Below are positions 17,324 through 25,775 of a stretch of 64,000 nucleotides of DNA, in pieces. Position 1 is the first letter of the stretch, and every line of letters begins with the position of its first letter. The notes under the pieces were generated by a model. It saw nothing but the letters and a program-made list of their open reading frames with translations, was not told the origin of the DNA and made no database searches. The stretch lies in the NCBI GenBank assembly GCA_965657215.1, contig CBFHNR010000004.1, forward strand, positions 87,864 to 151,863, given 5' to 3'. The stretch comes from JAHEJA01 sp965657215 (lineage in GTDB: Bacteria; Pseudomonadota; Alphaproteobacteria; Rhodobacterales; Rhodobacteraceae). The position numbers and the translations under genes were made by a program.

Positions 17324-18664
17324 TTAACAGAACAAATCATTGGTGATGGCAAAGACCATAAAGGACAGAACGATCGTCAGACCAATCGTCATAAATAGGT
17401 TTAGGAACCGTGGGCTTGGAGGCTTGCCTGTCACAGCTTCGATTGCGTAAAAAATCAAATGCCCTCCGTCCAAAACTGGGATCGGAAGAAGGTTCATAAA
17501 TCCAATTGCAACAGAGAGAGACGCGACAAACCACAAGAAATTTGCACTTCCTTGTTGGACCATTTGGCCAGATGTTTCTGCAATGCCTATCGGACCTGAG
17601 AGGTTACAGCTGCTGATTGCGCCTGTAATGACATGGTATAGACCGGACATTGACGCCGTTATGATCCGATATGTCGTTCCAGCCGCTGCATCCAAGGCGC
17701 GAAGCGGTGAAATATTTTCCTTCATCGGCTCAAAAGACAAGCCGCCCCCAACAACACCAATGCGCCACTGTGTTGCAAATCCACCCTCGGCAAGAGGTTC
17801 ATCCACGCGCCGTGGTGTGAGGCGTACCTTTAATTCTTCGCCATCGCGCCAAATCGTCAAGTCCACCGTTGCTCCATTGGAGCCTTCGACAATGGATTTG
17901 AGTGTTGAAAAATCGTTGATCTCAACATCGTTCCCTCGGACAAAGACATCGCCTGAGCGAAGCCCAGCATCCGCCGCAGCTGAGCGTGGCATAACTTGGG
18001 TCACACGCGCAGGCGACATCGTCGGGGCCATAACCTCAATCTCGCGACCGTTGCGTTCAACGATATAAGGATAGATATCTTGCGGTGGCAGCGCGCGGAT
18101 GAAATCATAAAAATCAGATCCACTGTCGATTGCCGGAAGGTCAATTCCATTCACCGCAACAATACGATCCCCAACTTCGAGCTCTTGGGTCTGAGGCATT
18201 GAAAACACCTCACCCACACGAAGGGGTTTGCTGATTTGCCCCTCTTGCACGATGAGGACAAAGAACATGATCATCGCAAGCGCAAAATTGAACAGCGGTC
18301 CCGCCGCAACTGTTGCCGCACGCGCCCAAAGTGGCGCCCCTTGCATCCTGGATCGGCGATCCGCTTCGCTTAGATCAGAGACGTCCACAGATCGTGCGCT
18401 TGCCGCATCTGCGTCGCCGCGAAATTTCACATAGCCCCCAAACGGAAGAGCCGCGATTTGCCACTTGGTCCCTCTTTTGTCGAACCGTGAAAAGAGGACA
18501 GGTCCAAAACCCAATGAAAACACATCCGCATGAATTCCAGACCACCGGCCCACAATGTAGTGTCCATATTCATGAACCGCGACAATAACCGAGAGCGCAA
18601 AAACAAAAGCAATCAGCGAAATGAAAAAGCCCCCAAAGGACGGTAGCATTCCCAGAATATCCAT
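17324..18664 (-). CDS. rseP: Site-2 intramembrane metalloprotease
   Basis: Integral-membrane zinc protease that cuts anti-sigma factors and leftover signal peptides within the membrane. In the 446-residue protein the zinc motif HEYGH is at residues 31-35 inside the first transmembrane segment. PDZ-type sequence lies around residues 130-310, and the third metal-ligand motif NLLPIPVLDGGH lies near residue 385, followed by C-terminal membrane helices. It is located between dxr and bamA, its usual place. Its substrate in this organism cannot be read from the window, and no sigma-E/anti-sigma pair is nearby. Confidence 0.95.
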   Translation of the reverse strand: MDILGMLPSFGGFFISLIAFVFALSVIVAVHEYGHYIVGRWSGIHADVFSLGFGPVLFSRFDKRGTKWQIAALPFGGYVKFRGDADAASARSVDVSDLSEADRRSRMQGAPLWARAATVAAGPLFNFALAMIMFFVLIVQEGQISKPLRVGEVFSMPQTQELEVGDRIVAVNGIDLPAIDSGSDFYDFIRALPPQDIYPYIVERNGREIEVMAPTMSPARVTQVMPRSAAADAGLRSGDVFVRGNDVEINDFSTLKSIVEGSNGATVDLTIWRDGEELKVRLTPRRVDEPLAEGGFATQWRIGVVGGGLSFEPMKENISPLRALDAAAGTTYRIITASMSGLYHVITGAISSCNLSGPIGIAETSGQMVQQGSANFLWFVASLSVAIGFMNLLPIPVLDGGHLIFYAIEAVTGKPPSPRFLNLFMTIGLTIVLSFMVFAITNDLFC

Positions 18665-18679
18665 AGTGTTCCTGTCCCT

Positions 18680-19846
18680 TTAAATTTTTGCGATTATATC
18701 AGCGGCGCTCTTACGACCCATTTGGTCCATCATTAGGACATTATCAAGGCAGGTCGCATCGATATCACCATTCTGTGTTGCATCCATATGCTCAAGAACA
18801 CGTTCCACAACCTGCGCCATTTCCAAAAAGCCGATGCGCTTGGCGATAAAGGCATCAAGCGCAATTTCCTTGGCGGCATTATAAACCGCGCCACTCAGCC
18901 CCCCTTTTTCCATGACATCATAGGCCAATCGAAGAGCGGGATATTTTTGCAAGTCAGGATCAACAAAATCAAATCGGCCAATTTTGGCAAAGTCCAAACG
19001 CTCAACAGGGATATGCCCCCGATCAGGCCAGTTTAGCGCAAATCCAATGGCGTGACGCATATCTGCAGGACCGATATGAGCCATAAGGCCGCCATCGCGA
19101 AAACCAATCATGGCATGGATCATAGATTGGGGATGAATGAGAACCTCAATTTGATGTGGCGCGAAATCAAATAACTCTTTTGCTTCAATGATTTCTAAGG
19201 ATTTATTAAACATAGATGCACTATCGATGGTAATCCGTTGCCCCATGTCCCAGTTGGGATGTGTCGCGGCTTGTTCAGGGGTGGCCTTGGCGATTTCCTC
19301 AAGGGTCCAGTCACGAAATGCCCCACCTGAGGCAGTGATAATAACGCGTTCAACCGCAGTTATATCCTCACCAATCAATGCCTGAAAAAGCGCGGAATGT
19401 TCACTATCAACAGGTAAGATTTGCCCACCATAAGTGTCAGCATAAGAGCGCATCAATCGCCCTGCGGCTACCATGCTCTCTTTGTTGGCAAGGGCAAGTG
19501 TGGCCCCTTGTTTCAATGTGGCAAGGCCACTGGCCAAACCCGCCGCACCAACAATAGCGGAAACGGCGATATCAACGGGTCGCGTTGCGCTTTCTACGAT
19601 TGCATCAGCCCCTGCGGCGACGTCAATTGAGGTGCCTGCTAAGGCGTCTTTTAGCTCAGCATAGCGTTCTTCATAGGCTGTGACCGCGATTTTGGCACCG
19701 AGCGTTTTGGCATCTTGGGCAAGTTGGGCGATGTTGTTCCCACCGCTCAGCGCGACAACATCAAAACGGTCAGGATCACGCTGAATAAGGTCAAGAGTAT
19801 TTTGACCAATAGAGCCCGTTGCGCCAAAAACACTTATTCGTTTCAT
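18680..19846 (-). CDS. dxr: 1-deoxy-D-xylulose-5-phosphate reductoisomerase
   Basis: Converts DXP to 2-C-methyl-D-erythritol-4-phosphate with NADPH, the committed step of the MEP isoprenoid pathway. The ATG at 19846 gives 388 residues and starts directly with the NADPH motif ISVFGATGSIGQN; an in-frame codon four residues upstream is unnecessary. Metal- and substrate-binding blocks LPVDSEHSALFQ and the SMFNKSLEIIEA segment are present. The start overlaps the cdsA stop by one base (TGATG), so the two are translationally coupled. It feeds isoprenyl precursors to UppS upstream in the same transcript. Confidence 0.96.
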   Translation of the reverse strand: MKRISVFGATGSIGQNTLDLIQRDPDRFDVVALSGGNNIAQLAQDAKTLGAKIAVTAYEERYAELKDALAGTSIDVAAGADAIVESATRPVDIAVSAIVGAAGLASGLATLKQGATLALANKESMVAAGRLMRSYADTYGGQILPVDSEHSALFQALIGEDITAVERVIITASGGAFRDWTLEEIAKATPEQAATHPNWDMGQRITIDSASMFNKSLEIIEAKELFDFAPHQIEVLIHPQSMIHAMIGFRDGGLMAHIGPADMRHAIGFALNWPDRGHIPVERLDFAKIGRFDFVDPDLQKYPALRLAYDVMEKGGLSGAVYNAAKEIALDAFIAKRIGFLEMAQVVERVLEHMDATQNGDIDATCLDNVLMMDQMGRKSAADIIAKI

Positions 19847-20631
19847 CACATCAACCAAGGTGCAAATAATCCAAACATAACAGTCGCCCCTATCACCCCA
19901 TCAAAGCGATCGAAAAAACCGCCATGACCTGGGATTAAATTCGAGCTGTCCTTAATGTCACACGCGCGTTTCAGCGCGCTTTGTGCGATATCCCCCATCT
20001 GAGAGGCAAAAGACAACAAAACGGCCAGCGCGATGATCCATTCATCCATATACCGAATGTCATAGGCTTCGACAAAAATATACGTAAACACCGCCGCCGC
20101 AATCCAGCCCCCAATCGCGCCAGACCACGTTTTCTTGGGGCTAAAGCGCGGCCAAAACTTAGGCCCGCCAATGATACGACCGGCAAAATAGCCTGCGATA
20201 TCCGTCATAACAACAACAGAAATCAACCAAAGTGTCATAGTGATCCCATAGAGGTCACGCAACGCAATGAGGTAAAAACCGCAGGCCAAAATAGCCAAGG
20301 AAAACAGCACACCACGTTTCACAAAACGCTTATAAAGCGTCATCTGAACGAGGGCTCCAATGAGCAACAGACTAAGCGCTAGCATAACAACGTCGACCAA
20401 CATCGCCGAGGACAAAACTCCGATAGCAAGAGCCGCCGACACCATCGCAGAGGACGCGCTCTCAGGTGACAGCATACGTGCAATTTCCCAATGCATCACA
20501 GCCACCAAAGCCAAAACAAAAAGCTTGAATATCAAGCCACCAGACATCAGCGCAAACCCACCGAGAGCAACCAAAACAAGAGCAGATAGGATGCGAGGCA
20601 AAAGGTCCCCCCATTTTGCGGATATGGTCAT
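19846..20631 (-). CDS. cdsA: Phosphatidate cytidylyltransferase
   Basis: Makes CDP-diacylglycerol from phosphatidate and CTP, the branch point for bacterial phospholipids. The 261-residue membrane protein shows several hydrophobic helices from residue 14 onward and the C-terminal family signature around SALKRACDIKDSSNLIPGHGGFFDR, of which the Lys-Asp and final Asp residues are characteristic. The start overlaps the uppS stop by four bases, and the stop overlaps the dxr start. This is the normal uppS-cdsA-dxr order. Confidence 0.95.
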   Translation of the reverse strand: MTISAKWGDLLPRILSALVLVALGGFALMSGGLIFKLFVLALVAVMHWEIARMLSPESASSAMVSAALAIGVLSSAMLVDVVMLALSLLLIGALVQMTLYKRFVKRGVLFSLAILACGFYLIALRDLYGITMTLWLISVVVMTDIAGYFAGRIIGGPKFWPRFSPKKTWSGAIGGWIAAAVFTYIFVEAYDIRYMDEWIIALAVLLSFASQMGDIAQSALKRACDIKDSSNLIPGHGGFFDRFDGVIGATVMFGLFAPWLM

Positions 20632-21350
20632 GCTCTCACTCCACCAAATCGACGATCCCGAATGGAATAGCGATCAATGATGTCTTTGAAAATTTGCGCG
20701 TTAAAGTCTGGCCAGAGAGTTTCTACGAATTCATATTCTGCATAGGCGGATTGCCAGAGTAGAAAATTTGAAATCCGCGCTTCACCACTGGTGCGAATAA
20801 CCAAGTCCGGATCCGGAAGAACACGTGTATCCAAGTACTTAGGCAGGGTTTCTTCATCTATATTCTCAACGAGCAAAGCCCCTGTTGCAACATCTTGTGC
20901 AAGCCGTTTTGTGGCACGGGCCACTTCGTCGCGGCTTCCATAATTCAAGGCAATCGTCAGATGCACCAAATCATTTGAGGCGGTGAGCTCTTCGAGCTCG
21001 TCCATCAGCTTGACGAGTTTGGCATCCAAGCGCACACGATCCCCTATAAAGCGAACACGTACGCCTTGTTCGGCCAAATTTTTGGCCTCTCGTTTGATAT
21101 ATTGGCGAAACAAAGTCATGAGCCCAGACACTTCGGCCTGAGTTCGTTTCCAGTTTTCCGTCGAAAAGGCAAAAATTGTGAGGTATTTGACCCCAACATC
21201 AGGGCAACACTCAACAATGTCGCGAATGCGTTTTGCCCCCGCGCGATGCCCCATCAACCGAGGTTGCCCTCGAAGCTGCGCCCACCGCCCGTTGCCATCC
21301 ATTATGATAGCAACGTGTGCGGGCGCCTGAGCATGTCGCGTCGAAGGCAT
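20628..21350 (-). CDS. uppS: Undecaprenyl-diphosphate synthase (cis-prenyltransferase)
   Basis: Adds isopentenyl units to make C55 undecaprenyl diphosphate, the lipid carrier for peptidoglycan and surface sugars. From the ATG at 21350 it has 240 residues. The N-terminal IIMDGNGRWA motif (Asp binds Mg-pyrophosphate) and the C-terminal DLVIRTSGEARISNFLLWQ block are diagnostic. An upstream ATG would add 19 residues with no family match and overlap frr; AAGGACC precedes the chosen start. It overlaps cdsA by four bases and follows frr by ten bases. Confidence 0.95.
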   Translation of the reverse strand: MPSTRHAQAPAHVAIIMDGNGRWAQLRGQPRLMGHRAGAKRIRDIVECCPDVGVKYLTIFAFSTENWKRTQAEVSGLMTLFRQYIKREAKNLAEQGVRVRFIGDRVRLDAKLVKLMDELEELTASNDLVHLTIALNYGSRDEVARATKRLAQDVATGALLVENIDEETLPKYLDTRVLPDPDLVIRTSGEARISNFLLWQSAYAEYEFVETLWPDFNAQIFKDIIDRYSIRDRRFGGVRA

Positions 21351-21360
21351 CGTCAGGTCC

Positions 21361-21924
21361 TTAAACCTGCATAATTTCGGCTTGTTTTGTTTCCAAAGCC
21401 GTATCAACCGCTTTGGTGTATTTGTTGGTCAATTCTTGGACTTCGCTTTCCCAGAATTTTTGATCATCTTCGGACATTCCGTCCGCTTTGGCCTTTTTGA
21501 CCTGATCCATACCATCGCGGCGGACGTTACGCACAGAAACACGTGCGTTTTCTGCGTATTGTGCAGCCACCCGTGTCAATTCACGGCGGCGTTCTTCGTT
21601 GAGTTCTGGAATAGGCAACATGATGATCGTGCCGTTCAGCTGTGGGTTAATGCCCAATCCGCTTTCACGGATCGCTTTTTCCACGGCATTGACCATGGAT
21701 TTATCCCAGACATTGATTGTCACCATGCGCGGTTCAGGCACGTTCACAGTTCCGACCTGATTGATTGGCGTTTGCTGACCATATGCGTCAACAGTAATCG
21801 GGTCCAACATTGAGGCCGATCCTCGACCCGTCCGCAATGATGCAAATTCTGTTTTCAAAGACCCCATTGCGCCTTTCATGCGGCGTTCAAGGTCATCAGT
21901 ATCAATCATAAAGTCTTCGGACAT
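21361..21924 (-). CDS. frr: Ribosome recycling factor
   Basis: Splits post-termination ribosomes together with EF-G. The 187-residue length fits, and the sequence shows LERRMKGAMGSLKTEFASLRTG near the N-terminus, then the beta domain VDAYGQQTPINQVGTVNVPE and the long C-terminal helices that form the three-helix bundle. It lies between pyrH and uppS, the usual order. The 64-bp gap to pyrH contains a perfect 17-nt palindrome that may be a regulatory or processing element. Confidence 0.97.
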   Translation of the reverse strand: MSEDFMIDTDDLERRMKGAMGSLKTEFASLRTGRGSASMLDPITVDAYGQQTPINQVGTVNVPEPRMVTINVWDKSMVNAVEKAIRESGLGINPQLNGTIIMLPIPELNEERRRELTRVAAQYAENARVSVRNVRRDGMDQVKKAKADGMSEDDQKFWESEVQELTNKYTKAVDTALETKQAEIMQV

Positions 21925-21962
21925 GCTACAGCTCTTTGGTTTAGTTGAATTTGTTTGCTTCT

Positions 21963-21979
21963 ATCGACCTCAGGTCGAT
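21963..21979. repeat. 17-nt palindrome between pyrH and frr
   Basis: ATCGACCT at 21963-21970 and AGGTCGAT at 21972-21979 are perfect inverted repeats around a single base. The tight centre favours a protein-binding DNA site over an RNA hairpin. It lies about 40 bases before the frr start on the minus strand. Confidence 0.4.
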
Positions 21980-21988
21980 GCGTCTAGC

Positions 21989-22720
21989 CTAATCAGAAAC
22001 GCGGGTATAGGTGCCCTCGCCTGCGAGGATACCTTTGAACCCGCCTGGTTCATCTAATGAAAAGACAATGATCGGTAGGTTATTGTCACGCGCCAAAGCG
22101 ATCGCAGAGGCATCCATAACCGCCAAGTGTTTGGCCAAGACATCGTCAAATGTAATCGTGTCAAAGCGGACCGCATCATCATGCTTTGCAGGGTCTTTGT
22201 CGTAGACACCGTCAACTTTGGTCCCCTTAAAGATCGCTTCACAGGCCATTTCATTGGCGCGCAAAGTTGCGGCAGTATCCGTAGTAAAATAGGGGTTTCC
22301 TGTTCCAGCAGCAAAGATACAGACACGCTTTTTCTCAAGGTGGCGCACGGCGCGGCGGCGAATATAGGGTTCACAGACCTGATCCATCGGGATCGCACTA
22401 ATCACACGAGTAAAGACACCAAGCCCTTCCAAAGCACTCTGCATCGCGAGCGCATTCATGACCGTGGCCAACATGCCCATATAATCGGCCGTTGTGCGTT
22501 CCATGCCCTGTGCGCTGCCTTGAAGACCGCGGAATACGTTGCCCCCGCCGATCACCATACAAATCTCAACGCCCATGTCATGAACAGTTTTCACCTCACG
22601 AGCGATTCTTTCGACTGTTGGCGGATGTAGTCCGAACCCCTGATCACCCATGAGCGCTTCGCCTGAAATCTTAAGCATTACTCGCTTAAATGTGGTTTTT
22701 TCGGGGGTTTGCTCGGCCAT
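21989..22720 (-). CDS. pyrH: Uridylate kinase
   Basis: Phosphorylates UMP to UDP in pyrimidine nucleotide synthesis. The ATG at 22720 gives 243 residues, typical for the hexameric bacterial enzyme. Family blocks are VMLKISGEALMG near the start, VIGGGNVFRG for UMP binding, and TGNPYFTTDTAA for phosphate binding. AAGGAGT lies five bases before the chosen start; an upstream in-frame start would add 27 unrelated residues. It heads the pyrH-frr-uppS-cdsA-dxr run and diverges from miaA. Confidence 0.96.
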   Translation of the reverse strand: MAEQTPEKTTFKRVMLKISGEALMGDQGFGLHPPTVERIAREVKTVHDMGVEICMVIGGGNVFRGLQGSAQGMERTTADYMGMLATVMNALAMQSALEGLGVFTRVISAIPMDQVCEPYIRRRAVRHLEKKRVCIFAAGTGNPYFTTDTAATLRANEMACEAIFKGTKVDGVYDKDPAKHDDAVRFDTITFDDVLAKHLAVMDASAIALARDNNLPIIVFSLDEPGGFKGILAGEGTYTRVSD

Positions 22721-22854
22721 GTTGCACTCCTTGCGCGAAACTGTAGGATCTGCGCCAAAATGTCGGAAAACTGCGTCAGGTTCAATGGTCCATTGTCGCA
22801 ATCCGCGATTTAACTGTGATCAACCTGCAATTCTGCACCAACTGAGGCCGCGAA

Positions 22855-23745
22855 ATGCCAGAAAACCTATCAGACTTGTTGCCTCTAATAAAACACAGCG
22901 GCCCCATATTGATCGCTGGTCCAACTGCGTCAGGGAAATCAAGTTTGGCTCTTGAATTGGCGCAACGATTTGATGGATGCATCATTAATGCAGATGCGAT
23001 TCAAGTTTTCGACAATTGGCGCGTGTTAACCGCACGACCAAGCCGTGAGGACGAAGCAATCGCCCCGCATCACCTTTATGGACATATTTTAAGGGATGCT
23101 GAGTATTCCGTCGGACATTGGCTGCGCGACGTTGCACCGCTCTTACAGAACGAAAAACGACCAATTATTATTGGGGGAACGGGTTTATACTTCACCGCCC
23201 TCACCCAAGGCCTAGCAGATATTCCACCCACGCCGCCTGATATTCGTGCTCTTGGGAATACTCTGCGAGAAACGGAAGGTCTTGGCGCGCTCTTGGCTGA
23301 TCTGGATAACGACACGAAGGAAGCCATTGACGTGCAAAACCCAATGCGGGTGCAGCGTGCTTGGGAAGTATTAAAAAGCACAGGCAAGTCTATTCTCGCA
23401 TGGCAACGGGATACGCCAGCCCCGCTTGTAGATTTGGCAACCACCACGCCAATCGTGTTTGATGTCGATAAAACTTGGCTAAACGAGCGCATAGAACGCC
23501 GCTTTGATATCATGATTGAAACGGGCGCCCTTGAGGAAGCCAGAGACAACGCAGATGATTGGGATCCTGATCGATTATCGTCCAAAGCAATCGGAGCGCC
23601 TGAACTGATTTCGCATATCAAGGGAGAGATTTCCTTGGATGAGGCCTGCGACCTTGCAACGATTGCCACCCGACAATTTGCAAAACGCCAGCGAACTTGG
23701 TTCAAAAGCAAAATGAAATCGTGGATTTCTTACTCTCCGACCTAG
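22855..23745 (+). CDS. miaA: tRNA dimethylallyltransferase
   Basis: Transfers a dimethylallyl group to N6 of A37 in tRNAs reading UNN codons. The P-loop GPTASGKS is at residues 22-29, the INADAIQVF segment corresponds to the substrate-binding DSRQVY block of E. coli, and IIGGTGLYFTAL and KRQRTWFK are further family signatures. The 296-residue length is typical. It diverges from pyrH across 134 bp. The same window encodes uppS and dxr, which serve the isoprenoid supply MiaA uses. No terminator is evident immediately downstream. Confidence 0.94.
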   Translation: MPENLSDLLPLIKHSGPILIAGPTASGKSSLALELAQRFDGCIINADAIQVFDNWRVLTARPSREDEAIAPHHLYGHILRDAEYSVGHWLRDVAPLLQNEKRPIIIGGTGLYFTALTQGLADIPPTPPDIRALGNTLRETEGLGALLADLDNDTKEAIDVQNPMRVQRAWEVLKSTGKSILAWQRDTPAPLVDLATTTPIVFDVDKTWLNERIERRFDIMIETGALEEARDNADDWDPDRLSSKAIGAPELISHIKGEISLDEACDLATIATRQFAKRQRTWFKSKMKSWISYSPT

Positions 23746-23842
23746 GGATTTTGGCCTTTTATCACTCTATTCGCTGTCAACCCCCAAAATCAGGTTGCAA
23801 TTCTGCAAGATGTCGCCTTTTTTATACTCATATGTCGTCTTT

Positions 23843-23874
23843 TGACGAAAAAGTGACGAAAGATGACGTTGACG
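23843..23874. repeat. Four TGACG repeats upstream of the ABC operon
   Basis: TGACG occurs at 23843, 23854, 23864 and 23870, the first two continuing as TGACGAAA, all on the plus strand. The first three are spaced 10-11 bp, one helical turn. They lie in the 244-bp gap before the binding-protein gene and are a plausible regulator-binding cluster. No gene fits in the gap. Confidence 0.35.
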
Positions 23875-23989
23875 CGGCGATGATAATATTGCCGAATAGT
23901 CGTAGCTTCGGGGCGCCTTCGCGCGTCATGGGGAGACAGGAGCCCACAAGTGGTTCCAACAAATGGAAATGTGTCACAGGGAGAACACG

Positions 23990-25663
23990 ATGACGCAAGT
24001 AACAAATTCAACAAGCTCAATGCACCCAGCAGCAGAGATGTATGCACGCGAACTAAAGGCAGGCCAACTCAGCCGCCGTGAGTTCCTTGCCCGTACGACT
24101 GCACTCGGTCTAACAGCATCAGCAGCTTATGCTTTGGGTGGGATTGCTTCACCTGCGCAGGCCGGTGGTCACGCGCAACAAGGTGGAACATTGCGCTTCC
24201 AAATGGAAGTACGCGCACTCAAAGATCCACGCACATATGACTGGACACAGATTGCAGCCTTCTCAGCCGGTTGGTTGGAATATCTTGTTGAGTACAACAA
24301 CGACGGTTCATTCCAGCCAATGTTGCTAGAAAGCTGGAGCGTCAATGATGATGCGACAGAATACACATTGAACGTCCGCAAAGGCGTTAAATGGAACAAT
24401 GGCGACGATTTCACAGCCGAAGATGTTGCACGCAACATCGAAGGATGGTGTGATAAAGCGGTTGAAGGTAACTCAATGGCGGGCCGTATGGCATCATTGA
24501 TTGATCCAGAAACAGAAAAAGCGGCTGAGGGTGCGATCACTGTTGTTGATAGCCACACAGTCAAGCTCACATGTGGTACATCTGACATCACAATCATTCC
24601 TGGCATTGCGGATTACCCAGCGGCGATCACACACGCAAGCCACACAGCGGATACAATGCTCTCTAACCCAATCGGCACAGGCTACATGTTGCCTGAGAGC
24701 CTTGAAGTTGGTGTTAAAGGTGTCTTGGTTCGTAACGAAGGCCACGACTGGTGGGGTTACTCTGCTGGCAAAGGCGGTTTCTTGGATCGTATCGAATACA
24801 TCGATTACGGCACGGATCCTGCGGCATGGGTTGCAGCAGCAGATGCTGACGAAGTTGACGCAATCTGGGAAACAGTTGGCGATTTCGTTGACGTCTTTGA
24901 CGGCCTTGGCTGGACAAAATCCGAAGTTGCGTCAGGCGCGACAATCGTTGTACGTCCAAACCAATTGGCAGAAGATGCAAACGGCATGAAGCCCTTCGCA
25001 GACAAGCGTGTCCGTCAAGCGATCGCAATGGCTGTGGACAACAACATCTGTCTAGAGCTTGGGTATGCAGGTCTTGGTCAAGCGGCGAACAACAACCACG
25101 CTGGCCCAATGCACCCAGAAACAGATCCAAATGTTGGTCGTTTGCCGCATGATCCAGCAAAAGCAAAAGCGTTGATCGACGAAGCAGGCATGGCGGATTA
25201 CGAATTTGAATTGCACTCAATCGATGATGACTGGCGCAAAAACACAACTGACGCTGTTGCAGCTCAGTTGCGTGATGCAGGCATCAAAGTGAAGCGGACA
25301 ATTCTACCTGGTTCAACATTCTGGAATGACTGGACAAAATACGCGTTCAGCTCAACAAACTGGAACCACCGTCCATTGGCTACTCAGATTTGGGGCCTCG
25401 CATACCGTTCTGGTGAAGCTTGGAACGAATTTGGTTGGGCAAACCCTGAATTTGACGCACTATTGTCTGAAGCAAACGCAATCGCGGATGCGGATGCACG
25501 TCGTGAAGTTGCGGCCAAGTGTCAGGCGATTATCGCAGAAGAAGGCGTTACAATTCAGCCATACTGGCGTTCATTGTACCGTCACCACAAAGACACTGTT
25601 GTCGGTTGCGATATGCACATTGCGTATCTTCCACAAATCTATAAGTGGGGCTTCAAAGCCTAA
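23990..25663 (+). CDS. ABC transporter substrate-binding protein, family 5 (peptide/oligopeptide type), Tat-exported
   Basis: Periplasmic receptor for a peptide-type ABC importer. The 557-residue protein has a twin-arginine signal with SRREFL at residues 28-33, a hydrophobic stretch and an AQAGG cleavage region near residue 58, so it is probably exported folded. The mature part has the family 5 order: GGTLRFQ, then LLESWSVNDDATEYTLNVRKG-type sequence and FTAEDVARNI. I chose the ATG at 23990, preceded by AGGGAG. The ligand cannot be predicted: family 5 includes receptors for peptides, opines, nickel and glycosides. A strong terminator separates it from the permeases, which would give excess receptor over membrane components. 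Confidence 0.9.
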   Translation: MTQVTNSTSSMHPAAEMYARELKAGQLSRREFLARTTALGLTASAAYALGGIASPAQAGGHAQQGGTLRFQMEVRALKDPRTYDWTQIAAFSAGWLEYLVEYNNDGSFQPMLLESWSVNDDATEYTLNVRKGVKWNNGDDFTAEDVARNIEGWCDKAVEGNSMAGRMASLIDPETEKAAEGAITVVDSHTVKLTCGTSDITIIPGIADYPAAITHASHTADTMLSNPIGTGYMLPESLEVGVKGVLVRNEGHDWWGYSAGKGGFLDRIEYIDYGTDPAAWVAAADADEVDAIWETVGDFVDVFDGLGWTKSEVASGATIVVRPNQLAEDANGMKPFADKRVRQAIAMAVDNNICLELGYAGLGQAANNNHAGPMHPETDPNVGRLPHDPAKAKALIDEAGMADYEFELHSIDDDWRKNTTDAVAAQLRDAGIKVKRTILPGSTFWNDWTKYAFSSTNWNHRPLATQIWGLAYRSGEAWNEFGWANPEFDALLSEANAIADADARREVAAKCQAIIAEEGVTIQPYWRSLYRHHKDTVVGCDMHIAYLPQIYKWGFKA

Positions 25664-25682
25664 TTGCACATTCGTGTAAATG

Positions 25683-25716
25683 GGGGCGCGATTTCGGGTA
25701 AATCGCGCCCCTTTTC
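25683..25716 (+). terminator. Strong hairpin between binding protein and permease genes
   Basis: Perfect 12-bp stem (GGGGCGCGATTT 25683-25694, AAATCGCGCCCC 25700-25711) with a 5-base loop, followed by TTTTCT. It lies 20 bases after the binding-protein stop and 60 bases before the permease start. It is probably a partial terminator or an mRNA-stabilising hairpin that raises receptor levels. Confidence 0.88.
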
Positions 25717-25775
25717 TACCTAATACGCGGTATAAGCGTAAGGGATGCTGACCCAACAAACTTACAGGGACATCT

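Noticed and set aside
23076..23711. Minus-strand 211-residue frame opposite miaA
   Set aside because: miaA carries the P-loop and family motifs on the plus strand; the antisense frame has low-complexity Ser/Arg sequence without any motif.
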